A DNA stretch of 64,000 bases from positions 466,501-530,500 of the forward strand of contig NW_022145539.1 in the NCBI RefSeq assembly GCF_000002235.5, read 5' to 3'. A program made the translations under genes and the position numbers. Every line of letters starts with the position of its first letter. Positions within the stretch are counted from its first letter, which is position 1. The notes under the pieces are model-generated. The model saw nothing but the letters and a program-made list of their open reading frames with translations. It ran no database searches and was not told the DNA's origin. The stretch is from Strongylocentrotus purpuratus. Lineage: Eukaryota > Echinodermata > Echinoidea > Camarodonta > Strongylocentrotidae. This document shows positions 11,347 to 22,494 of the stretch, piece by piece.

Positions 11347-12687
11347 TTTTTATTTCTCCCCGTTTTTTGTTCATCGGTTAACTCAAGATCGGTTGTGTTA
11401 ATTTCTTTCAATTTTGACACAGTCATAGGTCATTGTCATGAGACGTGACAGTAACCTTTTCAAGGTCATCAGGTCATCGTGACGTCATCCAGGCGCCATT
11501 TTGTGAAATCACGTTATCCATCATATCTTCATGATGCCTAAGCAAAGGTCATTCATATTCATATCACATATACTTCAGGTCAAGGGTCAACAAGTCATGT
11601 CATCAAAGGTCACATAAAGGTCATGACGCTCACGTACGCGCGCGTCAACATTTTAAAATGCTCAAAATCACTTAACTATTAAACGAGAGTACGAATCAGG
11701 TCATTTTAAGCATTTCAAAATTTTCCGTCCGTACGTGTCATCGGGCGCGTTGCGCGCGCTCATAACGCGCGGAAAAGGTCAAATTCATTTTGTTCACATG
11801 ATTTAGATTCCTCTTACCGTAAATGACAATTTACATTAATTTCAGTCACTCTTGACCTTTCTTAAGGCCGTGAGCGCGCGTCAAAGTTCAAATTCCGCGC
11901 GTGCTGCTATGGGCAATATAATGTAAATTTGATCAAAAACATGCTACTTTATAAATCGAAATAGCTCTTCAGATAGTCCGTCGACCCCCAATTTTTATAT
12001 CATGGTTGGAAAGAGCATGAGTTGGAGATATGATTTCATACCACCCTGACTCGTACAAAGTGAAAAAAAAATCTTCATATTTGCATCTAAACTAAAGAAA
12101 ATGTATTTTGTTGATGACGTCATTTTTGTCTTTGTTTACTTGAGATTATCTCGCTTATCGGTAATCGATTTACTCCCAGATTTTGATATGTTGTAGCTGA
12201 GCTAATTTTTTACCAGAAATATGTTCTTTATTTTTCATTTAAATGACGTCATCATAGTGAAATATTCGATTAAAGGCGACAATGCATAATTTGTCATATT
12301 TGCGTGTGACGTCTATGGGAGGTCACTTTTGTCAAAACATGTATCTGCATGACAATGTGTTTTGACCAGTATCTCGGTTATTATTCAACAGTTTTCTCCC
12401 AAATTTTACTATGTTGTAGCTGAGACTATTTGCTATTTAAATATTTCCCCATTTTTTTCAATCAGATGTCAGGATTATGCTTATGGTCATTATCATCATT
12501 AACATTATCGTTTTTATCATCATATAACATTATCATTATCATCATCATCACCTTTACTATCATGATTATCATCATGTTCATCATAATCATCATTGTTTAC
12601 ATGTCTATATAACTTCTCCCATTCTCAAATTTGTCATAAGACATAGACAGACCACCTTATTCGTCTTCGTGACGAATTAAATTCTAG
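11347..12687 (+). mobile_element. Family A unit lacking a 5' hairpin
   Basis: The preceding CTAG runs straight into TTTTTATTTCTCC and the A body. In its second CG-rich tract it carries the GGGCGCGTTGCGCGCGC variant, shared with 30095-31515 and 36185-37606, so these are close relatives. It ends with CTAG at 12684-12687 and a 10-nt spacer after the hairpin. Confidence 0.85.
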
Positions 12688-12704
12688 TTATTATTATTAT
12701 TATT

Positions 12705-12731
12705 AGGTGGTCTGTTGAAAACAGATCACCT
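12705..12731 (+). other. Family A 5' terminal hairpin (example)
   Basis: The left arm AGGTGGTCTGT pairs locally with ACAGATCACCT (one G-T wobble). It is also the exact reverse complement of the 3' subterminal arm ACAGACCACCT at 14075-14085. The element could therefore fold its 5' end alone or pair its two ends, which is the asymmetric terminal repeat arrangement. Confidence 0.8.
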
Positions 12732-14074
12732 ATTGTTTTCGTCAGAATTTTCTTTCTTTATTTATTTATTATTATTATTTATTTTTATTTCTCCCCGTTT
12801 TTTGTTCATCGGTTAACTCAAGATCGGTTGTGTTAATTTCTTTCAATTTTGACACAGTCATAGGTCATTGTCATGAGACGTGACAGTAACCTTTTCAAGG
12901 TCATCAGGTCATCGTGACGTCATCCAGGCGCCATTTTGTGAAATCACGTTATCCATCATATCTTCATGATGCATCAACAAAGGTCATTCATATTCATATC
13001 ACATATACTTCAGGTCAAGGGTCAACAAGTCATGTCATCAAAGGTCACATAAAGGTCATGACGCGCGCGTATGTGCGCGTCAAAATTTAAAATTGCTCAA
13101 AATCAGTTAACTACTAAACGAGAGTACGAATCAGGTCATTTTAAGCATTTCGAAATTTTCCGTCCGTACATGTCCCCGCGCGCGTTGCGCGCGCTCATGA
13201 CGCGCGGAAAAAGTCAAATTCAAAATGTTTACATGATTTGGATTCCTCTTACCGTAAATGACAATTTACATTAATTTCAGTCACTCTTGACCTTTCATAA
13301 GGCCGTGAGCGTGCGTCAAAGTTCAAATTCCGCGCGTGCTGCTATGGGCAATATGATGTAAATTTGATCAAAAACATGCTACTTTATAAATCGAAATAGC
13401 TCTTCAGATAGTCCGTCGACCCCCAATTTTTATATCATGGTTGGAAAAAGCATGAGTTGGAGATATGATTTCATACCACCCTGACTGGTACAAAGTGAAA
13501 CAAAATCTTTATATTTGCATCTAAACTAAAGAAAATGTATTTTGTTGATGACGTCATTTTTGTCTTTGTTTAATTGAGATTATCTCGCTTATCAGTGATC
13601 GATTTTCTCTCAGATTTCGATATGTTGTAGCTGAGATAATTCTCTATCAGAAATATGCCATTTATTTTTCATTTAGATGACGTCATCATAGTTAAATATT
13701 CGATTAAAGGCGACAATGCATAATTTGTCATATTTGCGTGTTATGTCTATGGAAGGTCACTTATTTCAAAACATGAATCTGCATGACAATGTGTTTTGAC
13801 CAGTATCTCGGTTGTTATTCAACAGTTTTCTCCCAAATTTTAGTATGTTGTCGCTTAGACTATATGTTATCTAAATCACCCTCATTCTTCCGATAAGATG
13901 TCAGAATCACGCTCATGATCATGATCATCATCCTCATCAACATCATCATCATCATCATCATCATCATAATCATTACTATCAAGATCATCATCATAATCAT
14001 CATTGTTTACATGTCTATATAACTTCTCCCTTTTTCAATATAGTTAATATTATAATCTATTATTAGACTTGAAG

Positions 14075-14116
14075 ACAGACCACCTTATTCGTCTTCGTGA
14101 CGAATTAAATTTCTAG
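14075..14116 (+). terminator. Family A 3' end: arm, hairpin and CTAG (example)
   Basis: This holds ACAGACCACCT, then ATTCGTC-loop-GACGAAT, then 10-11 nt to CTAG, then T in the flank. A short hairpin about ten bases before a CTRR end is the known replication-termination signal of Helitrons. The same layout recurs at every 3' end in the window. Confidence 0.8.
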
Positions 14117-15582
14117 TTATTATTTATTTTTATTTCTCCCCGTTTTTTGTTCATCGGTTAACTCAAGATCGGTTGTGTTAATTTCTTTCAATTTTGACAC
14201 AGTTATAGGTCATTGTCATGAGACGTGACAGTAACCTTTTCAAGGTCATCAGGTCATCGTGACGTCATCCAGGCGCCATTTTGTTAAATCACGTTATCCA
14301 TCATATCTTCATGATGCATGAGCAAAGGTCATTCATATTCATATCACATATACTTCAGGTCAAGGGTCAACAAGTCTTGTCATCAAAGGTTACATAAAGT
14401 TCATAACGCGCACGTACGCGTGCGTCAAAATTTTAAAATGCTCAAAATCACTTAATTATTAAACGAGAGTACGAATCAGGTCATTTTAAGCATTTCAAAA
14501 ATTTTCGTCAGTACTTGTCCCCGCGCGCGGTGCGCGCGCTCACAACGCGCGGAAAAGGTCAAATTCAATTTGTTTACATGATTTAGATTCCTCTTACCGT
14601 AAATGACAATTTACATTAATTTCAGTCACTCTTGACCTTTCATACGGCCGTGAGCGCGCGTCAAAGTTCAAATTCCGCGCGTGCTGCTATGGGCAATATA
14701 ATGTAAATTTGATCAAAAACATGCTACTTTATAAATCGAAATAGCTCTTCAGATAGTCCGTCGACCCCCAATTTTGATATCATGGTTGGAAAGAGCATGA
14801 GTTGGAGATATGATTTCATACCACCCTGACTCGTACAAAGTGAAACAAAATCTTCATATTTGCATCTAAACTAAAGAAAATGTATTTTGTTGATGACGTC
14901 ATTTTTGTCTTTGTTTATTTGAGATTATCTCGCTTATCAGTGATCGATTTTCTCCCAGATTTCGATATGCTGTAGCTGAGATAATTCTCTACCAGAAATA
15001 TGTCATTTATTTTTCATTTGAATAACGTCATCATAGTGAAATATTCGATTAAAGGCGACAATGCATAATTTGTCATATTTGCGTGTTACGTCTATGGGAG
15101 GTCACTTTTGTCAAAACATGTATCTGCATGACAATGTGTTTAGACCAGTATCTCGGTTATTATTCAACAGTTTTCTCCCAAATTTTAGTATGTTGTAGCT
15201 GGGACTATTTGCTATCTAAATACTTCCATTTTCTTCAATCAGATGTCAGGATCATGCTCATGCATGCTCATCATCATCATCATCATCAATATCATCATCA
15301 TCATTATCATCAATGTCACCATCATCATCATCATGGTCTGAAGATGATCATCATCAACATCATCATGATCATGATCATTATCATCATCATCATAAAAATT
15401 ATCGTTTTTATCGTCATATAATATTATCATTATCTTCATCATCACCTTTACTATCATGATCATCATCATGTTCACTATGATCATCATTGTTAACATGTCT
15501 ATATAACTTCTCCCATTCTCAAATCTATCATAAGACTTAGACAGACCACCTTATTCGTCTTCGTGACGAATTAAATTTCTAG
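14117..15582 (+). mobile_element. Family A unit lacking a 5' hairpin, long ATC microsatellite
   Basis: It is directly joined to the previous CTAG. The body is ordinary, but the 3' microsatellite at about 15259-15400 is expanded. It contains (CATCAT)n, ATGGTCTGAAGATGATC and more ATC repeats, which produces spurious His-rich frames on + and Met/Ile/Asp-rich frames on -. It ends with CTAG 15579-15582. Confidence 0.85.
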
Positions 15583-16390
15583 TTTATTATTATTATTTAT
15601 TTTTATTTCTCCCCGTTTTTTGTTCATCGGTTAACTCAAGATCGGTTGTGTTAATTTCTTTCAATTTTGACACAGTCATAGGTCATTGTCATGAGACGTG
15701 ACAGTAACCTTTTCAAGGTCATCAGGTCATCGTGACGTCATCCAGGCGCCATTTTGTGAAATCACGTTATCCATCATATCTTCATGATGTATAAGCAAAG
15801 GTCATTCATATTCATATCACATATACTTCAAGTCAAGGGTCAACAAGTCATGTCATCAAAGGTCACATAAAAGTCATGACGCGCACGTACGCGCGCGTCA
15901 AAATTTTAAAATGCTCAAAATCACTTAACTATTAAACGAGAGTACGAATCAGGTCATTTGAAGCATTTCGAAATTTTCCGTCCGTACATGTCCCCGCGCG
16001 CGTTGCGCGCGCTCATGACGCGCGGAAAAAGTCAAATTCAAAATGTTTACATGATTTGGATTCCTCTTAACGTAATTGACAAGTTACATTGATTTCAGTC
16101 ACTCTTCATATTTCATAAGGCCGTGAGCGTGCGTCAAAGTTCAAAATCCGCGCGTGCTGCTATAGGCAATATAATGCAAATTTCATCAAAAACATGCCAT
16201 TTTAAAAATCGAAATAGCTCTTCAGATAGTCCATCGACCCCCAATTTTTATATCATGGTTGGAGAAAGCATGAGTTGTAGATATGATTTCATACCACCCT
16301 GACTCGTACAAAGTGAAACAAAGTCATCATATTGGCATCTAAACTCAAACAAATGTTTTTTGTTTATGACGTCATTTTTGTCTTTGTTTA
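15583..16390 (+). mobile_element. Family A unit truncated on its right, no 3' end
   Basis: The left part of the body closely resembles 39001-39830. Both share TGAGTTGTAGATATGATTT and CAAATTTCATCAAAAACATG. It stops at GTCTTTGTTTAATT and passes straight into TATTTTTATTTCTCC, the start of the next unit. The right half and 3' end were lost, probably by recombination between units at short TTTAATT/TTTATT matches. Confidence 0.8.
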
Positions 16391-17734
16391 ATTTATTTTT
16401 ATTTCTCCCCGTTTTTTGTTCATCGGTTAACTCAAGATCGGTTGTGTTAATTTCTTTCAATTTTGACACAGTCATAGGTCATTGTCATGAAACGTGACAG
16501 TAACCTTTTCAAGGTCATCGAATCATCGTGACGTCATCCAGGCGCCATTTTGTGAAATCACGTTATCCATCATATCTTCATGATGCCTAAGCAAAGGTCA
16601 TTCATATTTATATCACATATACTTCAGGTCAAGGGTCAACAAGTCATGTCATCAAAGGTCACATAAAGGTCATGACGCTCACGTACGCGCGCGTCAAAAT
16701 TTTAAAATGCTCAAAATCACTTAACTATTAAACGAGAGTACGAATCAGGTCATTTCAAGCATTTCAAAAAATTCCGTCCGTACGTGTCAACGTGCGCGTT
16801 GCGCGCGCTCACAACGCGCGGAAAATGTCAAATTCATTTTTTTTACATGATTTAGATTTCTCTTAACGTAATTGACAATTTACATTAATTTCAGTCACTA
16901 TTCATATTTCATAAGGCCGTCAGCGTGCGTCAAAGCTTAAAATCCGCGCGTACTGCTATGGGCAATATAATGCAAATTTGATCAAAAACATGCCATTTTA
17001 AAAATCGAAATAGCTCTTCAGATAGTCCGTCGACCCCCAATTTTTATATCATGGTTGGAAAAAGCATGAGTTGGAGATATGATTTCATACCACCCTGACT
17101 CGTACAAAGTGAAATAAAGTCATCATATTGGCATCTAAACTCAAACAAATGTATTTTGTTGATGACGTAATTTTTGTCTTTGTTTAATTGATATTATCTC
17201 ACTTATTAGTGATTAATTTTCTCCCAGATTTTGATATGTTGTAGCTGAGATAATTCTCTATCAGAAATTGTTATTTATTTTTCATTTAGATGACATCATC
17301 ATATTGAAATATTCGATTAAAGGCGACAATGCATAATTTGTCATATTTGCGTGTTATGTCTATGGGAGGTCACTTTTTTCAAAACATGAATCTGCATGAC
17401 AAGGTGTTTTGACCAGTATCTCGCTTGTTATTTAACAGTTTTCTCCCAAATTTTAGTATGTTGTAGCTGAGACTATTTGCTATCTAAATATTTCCTCATT
17501 TTTTTCAATCAGATGTCAGGATCATGCTTATGGTCATCATCATCATTAACATTATCGTTTTTATCATCATATAACATTATCATTATCATCATCATCACCT
17601 TTACTATCATGATTATCATCATGTTCATCATGATCATCATTGTTTACATGTCTATATAACTTCTCCCATTCTCAAATCTGTCATAAGACATAGACAGACC
17701 ACCTTATTCGTCTTCGTGACGAATTAAATTCTAG
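16391..17734 (+). mobile_element. Family A unit lacking a 5' hairpin
   Basis: It follows the truncated unit without a hairpin. It has the 'AACGTAATTGACAATTTACATT' subtype (split here only for description) in place of the ACCGTAAATGAC subtype, and GCAAATTTGATC after the CTATGGGCAATATAATG box. It resembles 57616-58976, including ATCTCGCTTGTTATTTAACAG. It ends with CTAG 17731-17734. Confidence 0.83.
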
Positions 17735-19608
17735 TTATTATTATTATTTATTTTTATTTCTCCCTGTTTTTTGTTCATCGGTTAACTCAAGATCGGTTGT
17801 GTTAATTTCTTTCAATTTTGACACAGTTATAGGTCATTGTCATGAGACGTGACAGTAACCTTTTCAAGGTCATCAGGTCATCGTGACGTCATCCAGGCGC
17901 CATTTTGTGAAATCACGTTATCCATCATATCTTCATGATGCCTAAGCAAAGGTCATTCATATTCATATCACATATACTTCAGGTCAAGGGTCAACAAGTC
18001 ATGTCATCAAAGGTCACTTAAAGGTCATGACGCGCGCGTACGTGTGCGTCAAAATTTAAAATTGCTCAAAATCACTTAACTATTAAACGAGAGTACGAAT
18101 CAGGTCATTTTAAGCATTTCAAAATTTTCCGTCCGTACTTGTCCCCGCGCGCGTTGTGCGCACTCACAGCGCGCAGAAAGCGTCAAATTCAAAATGTTTA
18201 CATGTTTTAGATTCCTCTTAACGTAATTGACAAATTACATTAATTTCAGTCACTCTTCATATTTCATAAGGCCGTGAGCGTGCGTCAAAGTTCAAAATCC
18301 GCGCGTGCTGCTAAGGGCAATATAATGCAAATTTGATCAAAAACATGCCATTTTAAAAATCGAAATAGCTCTTCAGATAGTCCATCGACCCCCAATTTTT
18401 ATATCATGGTTGGAAAAAGCATGAGTTGGAGATATGATTTCATACCACCCTGACTCGTACAAAGTGAAATAAAGTCATCATATTGGCATCTAAACTCAAA
18501 CAAATGTATTTTGTTGATGACGTCATTTTTGTCTTTGTTCAATTGAGATTATCTCACTTATCGGTGATCGATTTTCTCCCAGATTTTGATATGTTGTAGC
18601 TGAGATAATTCTCTATCAGAAATAGTCATTTATTTTTCATTTGGATGACGTCATCATAGTAAAATATTCGATTAAAGGCGACAATGCATAATTTGTCATA
18701 TTTGCGTGTTATGTCTATGGGAGGTCACTTTTTTCAAAACATGCATCTGCATGACAATGTGTTTTGACCAGTATCTCGGTTATTATTCAACAGTTTTCTC
18801 CCAAATTTTAGTATGTTGTAGCTGAGACTATTTGCTATCTAAATATTTCCTCATTTCTTCAATCAGATGTCAGGATCATGTTCATACTCATCATCGTCAT
18901 CATCATCATCAATATCATCATTATCATCATCATCATCAATGTCACCATCATCATCATCATCACTGTCTGAAGATGATGATCATCAACATCACCATGATCA
19001 TGATCATTATCATCATCATTAACATTATCGTTTTTATCATCATATAACATTATTATTATCATGATCATCATCACCTTTACTATCATGATCATCATCAAGT
19101 TCATCATGATCATCATTGTTTACATGTCTATATAACTTCTCCCATTCTCAAATCTATCATAAGACTTAGGCTGCGTTCATGCTTAAATTTTGAAGGCAGA
19201 ATGAGCGATCTGAAACGCTCATCGTAAACGCTCATCGTGATCGCAGTTCCACGATGTAGTGTTCATGCTTACTTCTCTGGCTCCCCCAGGCAATTCTTAG
19301 TGTGTGGCCTTAATTGGTCTTCCAGCTGGATTCGCAAACCTTCACTGTGCATGCTACGTAGACCCACTAGAGGTCAGTGCGTTGACCCCATTTAAACGCG
19401 TTTACAAATTGTAAACGCATCTTTTTGTGAGTTTACGATCGGCGATCGTGATCGCCGTTTTTCGGTGATTCTACAAAAGTGAGCTAAGACGCAACCGTGT
19501 TTTAAACTAAACGCGTAACAGATGCCTGATTCTGGCCGTCAAAATCAAGCATGAACGCGCCCTTAGACAGACCACCTTATTCGTCTTCGTGACGAATTAA
19601 ATTTCTAG
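17735..19608 (+). mobile_element. Family A unit interrupted by a MITE
   Basis: The body and expanded ATC microsatellite (about 18887-19110) run to AAGACTTA at 19168. A 394-bp MITE intervenes, and then TTAGACAGACCACCT and the hairpin complete the unit, with CTAG at 19605-19608. Without the MITE the unit would be a normal 1.48 kb. The insertion lies between the body and the 3' subterminal arm, so this copy would probably not move with an intact end. Confidence 0.85.
19169..19562. mobile_element. Harbinger-like MITE with TTA target duplication
   Basis: It is flanked by TTA at 19166-19168 and 19563-19565. The ends GGCTGCGTTCATGCTT and AAGCATGAACGCGCCC are inverted complements with two mismatches. 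A 3-bp TTA/TAA target duplication and G/C-rich terminal bases fit PIF/Harbinger. The 394 bp hold no transposase; repeated CTCATCGT and GCGATCGTGATCGC palindromes lie inside. Other units supply the empty site (AAGACTTAGACAGACC). Confidence 0.8.
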
Positions 19609-19616
19609 TTATTATT

Positions 19617-21128
19617 AGGTGGTCTGTTATCAACAGACCACCTATTGTTTTCGTCAGAATTTTCTTTCTTTATTTATTATTATTATTATTATTATTTATT
19701 TTTATTTCTTCCCGTTTTTTGTTTATCGGTTAACTCAAGATCGGTTGTGTTAATTTCTTTCAATTTCGACACAGTCATAGGTCATTGTCATGAGACGTGA
19801 CAGTAACCTTTTCAAGGTCATCAGGTCATCGTGACGTCATCTAGGCGCCATTTTCTGAAATCACGTTATCCATCATATCTTCATGATGCATAAGCAAAGG
19901 TCATTCATATTCATATCACATATACTTCAGGTCAAGGGTCAACAAGTCATGTCATCAAAGGTCACATAAAGGTCATGACGCGCACGTACGCGCGCGTCAA
20001 AATTTTAAAATGCTCAAAATCACTTAACTATTGAACGAGAGTACGAATCAGGTCATTTTAAGCATTTCAAAATTTTCCGTCCGTACGTGTCACCGCGCGC
20101 GTTGCGCGCGCTCATAACGCGCGGAAAAGGTCAAATTCAAATTGTTTACATGATTTAGATTCCTCTTACCGTAAATGACAATTAACATTCATTTCAGTCA
20201 CTCTTGACCTTTCATAAGGCCGTGAGCGCGCGTCAAAGTTCAAAATCTGCGCGTGCTGCTATGGGCAATATAATGCAAATATGATCAAAAACATGCCATT
20301 TTAAAAATCGAAATAGTTCTTCAGATAGTCCATCGAACCCCAATTTTTATATCATGGTTGGAGAAAGAATGAGTTGGAGATATGATTTCATACCACCCTG
20401 ACTCGTACAAAGTGAAACAAAGTCATCATATTGGCATCTAAACTCAAACAAATGTATTTTGTTGATGACGTCATTTTTGTCTTTGTTTTTTTGAGATTAT
20501 CTCACTTATCGGTGATTGATCTTCTCCCAGATTTTGATATGTTGTAGCTGAGATAATTCTCTATCAAAAATATGCCATTCATTTTTCATTTCGATGACGT
20601 CATCATAGTTAAATATTCCATTAAAGGCGACAATGCATAATTTGTCATATTTGCGTGTTATGTCTATGGAAGGTCACTTTTTTCAAAACATGAATCTGCA
20701 TGACAATGTGTTTTGACCAGTATCTCGGTTGTTATTCAACAGTTTTCTCCCAAATTTTAGTATGTTGTAGCTGAGACTATTTGCTATTTAAATATTTCCT
20801 CATTTTTTTCAATCAGATGTCAGGATCTTGCTCATACTCATCATCGTCATCATCATCATCAATATCATCATCATCATCATGGTCTGAAGATGATGATCAT
20901 CAACATCATCATGATCATAATCATTATCATCATCATTAACATTATCGTTTTTATCATCATATAACATTATCATTATCATGATCATCATCACCTTTACTAT
21001 CATGATCATCATCATGTTCATCATGATCATCATTGTTTACATGACAATATAACTTCTCCCATTCTCAAATCTATCATAAGACTTAGACAGACCACCTTAT
21101 TCGTCTTTGTGACGAATAAAATTTCTAG
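19617..21128 (+). mobile_element. Family A unit, complete
   Basis: The 5' hairpin at 19617 is of the perfectly paired type (AGGTGGTCTGTT / AACAGACCACCT, loop ATC). The start box reads CTTCCCGTTTTTTGTTTATC. The microsatellite (about 20840-21030) includes the ATGGTCTGAAGATGATG module. It ends with CTAG at 21125-21128. The hairpin's right arm is slightly changed (GACGAATAAAA). Confidence 0.85.
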
Positions 21129-22480
21129 TTATTATTATTATTTATTTTTATTTCTCCCCGTTTTTTGTTCATCGGTTAACTCAAGATCGGTTGTGTTAAT
21201 TTCTTTCAATTTTGACACAGTCATAGGTCATTGTCATGAGACGTGACAGTAACCTTTTCAAGGTCATCAGGTCATCGTGACGTCATCCAGGCGCCATTTT
21301 GTGAAATCACGTTATCCATCATATCTTCATGATGCATAATCAAAGGTCATTCATATTCATATTACATATACTTTAGGGCAAGGGTCAACAGGTCATGTCA
21401 TCAAAGGTCACATAAAGGTCATGACGCGCGCGTATGTGCGCGTCAAAATTTAAAATTGCTCAAAATCACTTAACTACTAAAGGAGAGTACGAAACAGGTC
21501 ATTTGAAGCATTTCAACATTTTCCGTCCGTACTTGTCCCCGCGCGCGGTGCGCGCGCTCACAACGCGCGGAAAAGGTCAAATTCAATTTGTTTACATGAT
21601 TTAGATTCCTCTTACCGTAAATGACAATTTACATTAATTTCAGTCACTCTTGACCTTTCATAAGGCCGTGAGCGCGCGTCAAAGTTCAAATTCCGCGCGT
21701 GCTGCTATGGGCAATATATTGTAAATTTGATCAAAAACATGCTACTTTATAAATCGAAATAGCTCTTCAGATAGTCCGTCGACCCCCGATTTTTATATCA
21801 TGGTTGGATAAAGCATGAGTTGGAGATATGATTTCATACCACCCTGACTCGTACAAAGTGAAATAAAGTCATTATATTGGCATCTAAACTCAAACAAATG
21901 TATTTTGTTGATGACGTCATTTTTGTCTTTGTTTTTTTGAGATTATCTCACTTATCGGTGATTGATCTTCTCCCAGATTTCGATATGTTGTAGCTGAGAT
22001 AATTTTCTATCATAATAAATGATTTATTTTTCATTTAGATAACGTCATCATACTGAAATATTCGATTAAAGGCGACAATGTATAATTTGTCATATTTGCG
22101 TGTTATGTCTATGGGAGGTCACTTTTTTCAAAACATGAATCTGCATGACAAGGTGTTTTGACCAGTATCTCGGTTGTTATTCAACAGGTTTCTCCCAAAT
22201 GTTAGTATGTTGTAGCTGAGACTATTTGGTATCTAAATATTTCCTCATTTTTTTTTAATCAGTTATCAGGATCATGCTTATGCTCATCATCACATTAACA
22301 TTATCGTTTTTATCGTCATATAACATTATCATGATCATCATCACCTTTAGTATCATGATCATCACCATGTTCATCATAATCATCATTGTTTACATGTCTA
22401 TATAACTTGTCCCATTCTCAAATCTATCATAAGACTCGGACAGACCACCTTATTCGTCTTCGTGACGAATTAAATTCTAG
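21129..22480 (+). mobile_element. Family A unit lacking a 5' hairpin
   Basis: It is joined to the previous CTAG by TTATTATTATTATTTA. The body is ordinary, with an alternating GACGCGCGCGT tract near 21422 and a short microsatellite at about 22285-22380. It ends with CTAG 22477-22480. Confidence 0.83.
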
Positions 22481-22494
22481 TTATTATTATTATT

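Larger units (their letters stand above)
12705..14116 (+). mobile_element. Family A reference unit, complete (1412 bp)
   Basis: The 5' hairpin 12705-12731 has arms AGGTGGTCTGTT and AACAGATCACCT. The conserved block is near 12916-12938. The alternating purine-pyrimidine palindrome is at 13060-13081 and a second CG tract at about 13176-13206. Internal motifs at about 13621 and 13844 are spaced about 223 bp apart. An ATC microsatellite lies at about 13930-14005. The 3' subterminal arm is at 14075-14085, hairpin arms at 14087-14093 and 14099-14105, and CTAG at 14113-14116. This copy has an 11-nt spacer after the hairpin. No protein is encoded. Confidence 0.88.

Noticed and set aside
15239-15496. 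His-rich and Met/Ile/Asp-rich open frames (also near 18832, 25050, 27967, 32628, 41475, 43022, 57383)
   Set aside because: They are readings of the ATC/ATG microsatellite in each unit. Length changes freely and no start, splice or conserved flank supports a protein.
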